In this document: piece after piece, positions 61,578-64,000 of the stretch
Numbering within the stretch: the stretch's first letter is position 1
Layout: every line of letters begins with the position of its first letter
Assembly (NCBI GenBank): GCA_002428985.1
Contig: DIYL01000017.1
Location: 98,138 to 162,137, forward strand
Origin: Anaerolineales bacterium UBA6055
Lineage (GTDB): Bacteria > Chloroflexota > Anaerolineae > Aggregatilineales > Phototrophicaceae
DNA: 64,000 nt
Reading direction: 5' to 3'
Notes under the pieces: generated by a model
What the model was told of the DNA's origin: nothing
The model's input: the letters and a program-made list of their open reading frames with translations, nothing else
Database searches by the model: none
Translations under genes and position numbers: made by a program

Positions 61578-61964
61578 ATGACAATCACGGTAAATTGGTT
61601 TGATGAAGAAAAAAAGATAATTTATTGGGACTTTGATAAATCATGGATTTGGGATGAATTTAATGATGCGGTATCACAATCTGATGAAATGTCTAAAAAT
61701 TGTGATTATCCTGTTGATTTGATACTGGACTTCACTCGTTCAACATACAGATTTACTTTAAACCCTTCACAGATTCATCATGGCATGTCAGTTGCGACAG
61801 CCCAGGGCGGAATCGTTGTATTAGTAAGCAGTAAACGGGCGGTACAGACACTTGTCACTATATTTGCAAGAGTTTACCCCAAGCTAGGAAAGCATATGCA
61901 CGTTGTATCCACTCTTCCTGATTCAGTAGAAATAATTCAGACACATCGGAGAAATACTTCATGA
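61578..61964 (+). CDS. SpoIIAA/STAS-like small protein (copy 1)
   Basis: 128 residues; AAAGGAAGG is 5 bases before the ATG. Repeated IxW/FxW-type start (VNWFDEEKKIIYWDF) and a central VDLILDFTRS suggest a SpoIIAA-like STAS fold. A sequence relative starts at 63627 on the other strand. It ends ATGA with the next gene, so both are translated together. Confidence 0.7.
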   Translation: MTITVNWFDEEKKIIYWDFDKSWIWDEFNDAVSQSDEMSKNCDYPVDLILDFTRSTYRFTLNPSQIHHGMSVATAQGGIVVLVSSKRAVQTLVTIFARVYPKLGKHMHVVSTLPDSVEIIQTHRRNTS

Positions 61965-62911
61965 TTCGCTACATCAACATAAAAACATCTGATCCAGATA
62001 TTAAACATCTCTATCAGCTCATTAAAACAGATTTTGGTTTGGTCGCTGAACCTTTAACATTGCATACTCCATCAACTCCATTTTTGATAGCATCATGGAA
62101 TTTATTACGAGAAACAATGCTAGTGGGACACATGCCGCGCCATCAAAAAGAAGCTGTAGCAGTGGCAATATCACAACTTAATGAATGTCCCTATTGCGTT
62201 GATGCTCATACAATTATGCTTCATGCTGATGGCCAGCATCAACTAGCTCAAGGGTTACTTAATAAACAGCATAATGAGCTAACAGCATGGGCAGTCAATC
62301 CACAGCAATCCACACCAGATATTCCACATTTAGACGAAGCCGCTACCACTATCGTTGCCTTCCATTACTACAATCGCATGGTTCATGTCTTTCTAGAAGA
62401 AACACCTCTCTTTAATACTTTCGGTTTTGAATCGCTCCAACGACGAACAGTAGGCTTAGGCTTGCGTCAAGTCGTCAAGCGAGAAAAAGAGTGGGGGACG
62501 GCATTAGATTTGCTACCCAATAAGGGCAACTTACCCAGCACTCTATCATGGGCACAGCATAATAATCATCTAGCCAATGTGCTAGCACGATGGAGTTATA
62601 CCATCGAGCGCGGTGGAGAACGAGTGCTTTCCAACGAAACCCGGCAACTGGTTTTGGATCATCTTGTTAGCTGGTCTGGAGAACCAAAACCATTAGGTTT
62701 AAACTGGTTGAATGATATAAAAATTGAGACTAACCTGCTAGCTGAAGCACAGTTTTCACTTCTAGTTGCCTTTGCTCCCTATCGTATCAACTCAGAGATG
62801 GTCAATCGTTTTCGGGAAGTCCACCCATCTGATCAAGATCTAGTCGAAGCAGCCGGCTGGGCGAGCTATGCAGCGGCTTGTCGTATAGGTGAACTTATTC
62901 AATTGCCATAA
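61961..62911 (+). CDS. AhpD/carboxymuconolactone decarboxylase-like protein
   Basis: 316 residues. The AhpD active site NECPYCVDAH with the Glu-x-CxxC-x3-H order is at about residues 76-85. AhpD proteins are thioredoxin-like peroxidase partners; the enlarged C-terminal half (GERVLSNETRQLVLDHL) marks a longer branch. Its start overlaps the STAS-like gene stop by 4 bases, suggesting a stress-response pair. Confidence 0.8.
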   Translation: MIRYINIKTSDPDIKHLYQLIKTDFGLVAEPLTLHTPSTPFLIASWNLLRETMLVGHMPRHQKEAVAVAISQLNECPYCVDAHTIMLHADGQHQLAQGLLNKQHNELTAWAVNPQQSTPDIPHLDEAATTIVAFHYYNRMVHVFLEETPLFNTFGFESLQRRTVGLGLRQVVKREKEWGTALDLLPNKGNLPSTLSWAQHNNHLANVLARWSYTIERGGERVLSNETRQLVLDHLVSWSGEPKPLGLNWLNDIKIETNLLAEAQFSLLVAFAPYRINSEMVNRFREVHPSDQDLVEAAGWASYAAACRIGELIQLP

Positions 62912-62966
62912 ATAGACAGCTCTGGTCATAAAAGCAGAAATCTCAACGGAATCAACACACCAAAAT

Positions 62967-63041
62967 CCTGTTTTTAGCGAATTCCATCAATCTAAGATCA
63001 TGTAATACCCCTGTATTTGGGGGATTTTTGCGTTCCTACCA
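62967..63041 (+). repeat. Direct repeat copy 2, containing a terminator
   Basis: Matches copy 1 (see 61362-61437). CCCC at 63008-63011 and GGGG around 63019-63023 with ATTTTT again make a terminator. The two copies bracket the STAS-like and AhpD-like genes at a distance of 1.6 kb. Confidence 0.8.
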
Positions 63042-63201
63042 TTCTTGAATTTGTTAAAATTGTTGACGCCCAGCTTTAAAATATAGAATGCGACCAAAGC
63101 GTAATTGATCAAAAAGACAGATAACAAATTAGATGAGTTTTATCAGTAAAAAAGAGATGTTGAATAGAGTACAAACTTATAAGGTCTGTACTCTATCTTA
63201 T

Positions 63202-63627
63202 TTAGTGGCTTGTTTGTCGAATCTGTTCGATTAACTGCATGTCTATCGAGTCTTTTGACAATGTCACATCAACCGTTTTTAGAAATTCCCAGCACTCTTC
63301 GAGTGTAGAGTAATTACGAAAACGTGTTTTTGTTTGACTTGATACAATTGTGCCCCACATCATCATGACCCGGTCATTGATGAAACGTAGCGTCCATCCA
63401 GTTTTTGGATTTTGGAAATGGACAAGTGCATCTTTTAAAAGCCGCATTTCAAAGCCCGGTGTGTAATCAATTTCCACAATTGAATGAACAAGTGGTTTAG
63501 GGCTTGAATTAGTCATCTCATCAATCATTTGACTAACTTCTTCAACTTCTGATAACGGAATTTTATCACCGTAAACGCGCCAAAAAATAACATGTTGATC
63601 GACATACCAGTCAATATCAAACGGCAT
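63202..63627 (-). CDS. SpoIIAA/STAS-like small protein (copy 2)
   Basis: 141 residues with AGGAGTAG immediately before the ATG. The plan DIDWYVDQHVIFWRVYGD parallels VNWFDEEKKIIYWDFDK of the copy at 61578. A LEVDY-like strand (VHSIVEIDYTP) and C-terminal helix follow. Probably paralogous to copy 1; it converges with the AhpD-like operon. Function unknown. Confidence 0.7.
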   Translation of the reverse strand: MPFDIDWYVDQHVIFWRVYGDKIPLSEVEEVSQMIDEMTNSSPKPLVHSIVEIDYTPGFEMRLLKDALVHFQNPKTGWTLRFINDRVMMMWGTIVSSQTKTRFRNYSTLEECWEFLKTVDVTLSKDSIDMQLIEQIRQTSH

Positions 63628-63755
63628 CTACTCTACTCCTTACAACAATAAATACAATTAACATTATATTGCCAAATAATAAAATACCTCCTTAATCTTA
63701 ATCAAAATCCAGTAATCCCCTAACATTTGTCTAATTTTTACATTTGATTGTTTTT

Positions 63756-63843
63756 GTTGATATTGGGTAGAAATGTGGATATAGATATGTTGATATTTAT
63801 GTTGATATATTGACTAAATAATCAATATATTGTTCAATATCAA
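63756..63843. repeat. GTTGATAT repeat cluster
   Basis: Three direct copies (GTTGATATT 63756, GTTGATATTT 63789, GTTGATATAT 63801) and two inverted ones (ATCAATATAT 63821, TTCAATATCAA 63833) lie in an AT-rich stretch before the last gene. The layout looks like a regulator or initiator binding array, but spacing is irregular. Confidence 0.5.
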
Positions 63844-63869
63844 TGTAGTATTCGTATTCTCATTACAAT

Positions 63870-63889
63870 AAAGCACCAATAGGTGCTTT
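63870..63889 (+). promoter_or_regulatory. Leader hairpin before the last gene
   Basis: Perfect 8-bp stem AAAGCACC/GGTGCTTT with a 4-base loop, 25 bases before the ATG at 63915. It is followed by CCCGG rather than a T run, so it is a stable leader structure rather than a terminator, or a terminator of an upstream short transcript. Confidence 0.45.
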
Positions 63890-63914
63890 CCCGGTCAGAC
63901 GAAAGGATTTTTTC

Positions 63915-64000
63915 ATGACCAATCCAACTCCACAAGCACCAACTAATCCACCAGCTCCACAACCCACACCCCAAGCAGCAGCGCCATCTGCAGACGCGGT
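63915..64000 (+). CDS. Start of a Pro/Ala/Gln-rich protein, cut by window end
   Basis: ATG with AAAGGA 8 bases upstream; 28 codons are seen, MTNPTPQAPTNPPAPQPTPQ and on, with no stop. Proline-rich N-terminal tails of this kind often precede a membrane helix in bacterial small membrane proteins, but the rest is outside the window. Confidence 0.55.
   Translation, partial: MTNPTPQAPTNPPAPQPTPQAAAPSADA

Overview
The window looks like a chromosomal segment of an AT-rich bacterium, most likely a member of the Chloroflexota (Anaerolineae-like). This rests on gene content and style: yebC-ruvC-ruvA order, peptide-type ABC importers inside a sugar locus, a Ser/Thr kinase-ATPase-TPR giant, DUF11 surface protein and several lineage-type small membrane proteins. 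The phylum is an inference; no rRNA gene or intact tRNA gene was found.

Layout. 1-19.5 kb is mostly core genome: a truncated membrane-anchored protein, yebC, ruvC, ruvA, an intein-split thyX, a globin operon, a double-domain phosphate-binding-like protein, an exonuclease-DinG helicase fusion, a HAD phosphatase, a histidine kinase, a polyprenyl synthase, NAD(P)HX repair (nnrD/nnrE type) and a small membrane-protein operon. 19.5-25.3 kb holds a GT4 glycosyltransferase and a PIG-L deacetylase (a MshA/MshB-like pair) and a DUF11 surface protein ending in an LPTTG sorting signal.

25.8-40.8 kb is a catabolic locus for a 6-deoxysugar, probably L-fucose or L-rhamnose from a sulfated glycan: L-fuconate dehydratase, two RhaM-type mutarotases, an aldo/keto reductase, an amidohydrolase lactonase, two oxidoreductase or enolase-family enzymes, a sulfatase, a five-gene ABC importer and a FadR-type GntR regulator. 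Two almost identical promoters carry a TGGT-N3-ACCA operator inside the -35/-10 spacer. One fires left into the sulfatase and one right into the aldo/keto reductase, so a single regulator probably switches both arms.

40.8-54.3 kb is an accessory region cut into modules by three decayed tRNA(His)-like copies, all on the minus strand: a kinase-ATPase-TPR regulator with a coupled 50-residue ORF, a PQQ-type sugar dehydrogenase lipoprotein, a decayed IS5-family element, a GT39-type membrane glycosyltransferase, a TetR-controlled four-gene membrane operon, and a pentapeptide-repeat protein with a TIR-like C-terminal domain whose 5' end carries an in-frame amber codon.

54.3-61.4 kb contains a cytidine deaminase, a DnaQ-like exonuclease and a compact satellite-like integrated element: tyrosine recombinase, small proteins, a primase-helicase broken by a frameshift, and a divergent XRE repressor. 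A 75-bp direct repeat then flanks a STAS-like/AhpD-like gene pair. The window ends with a second STAS-like gene, a cluster of GTTGATAT repeats and the start of a Pro/Ala-rich protein.
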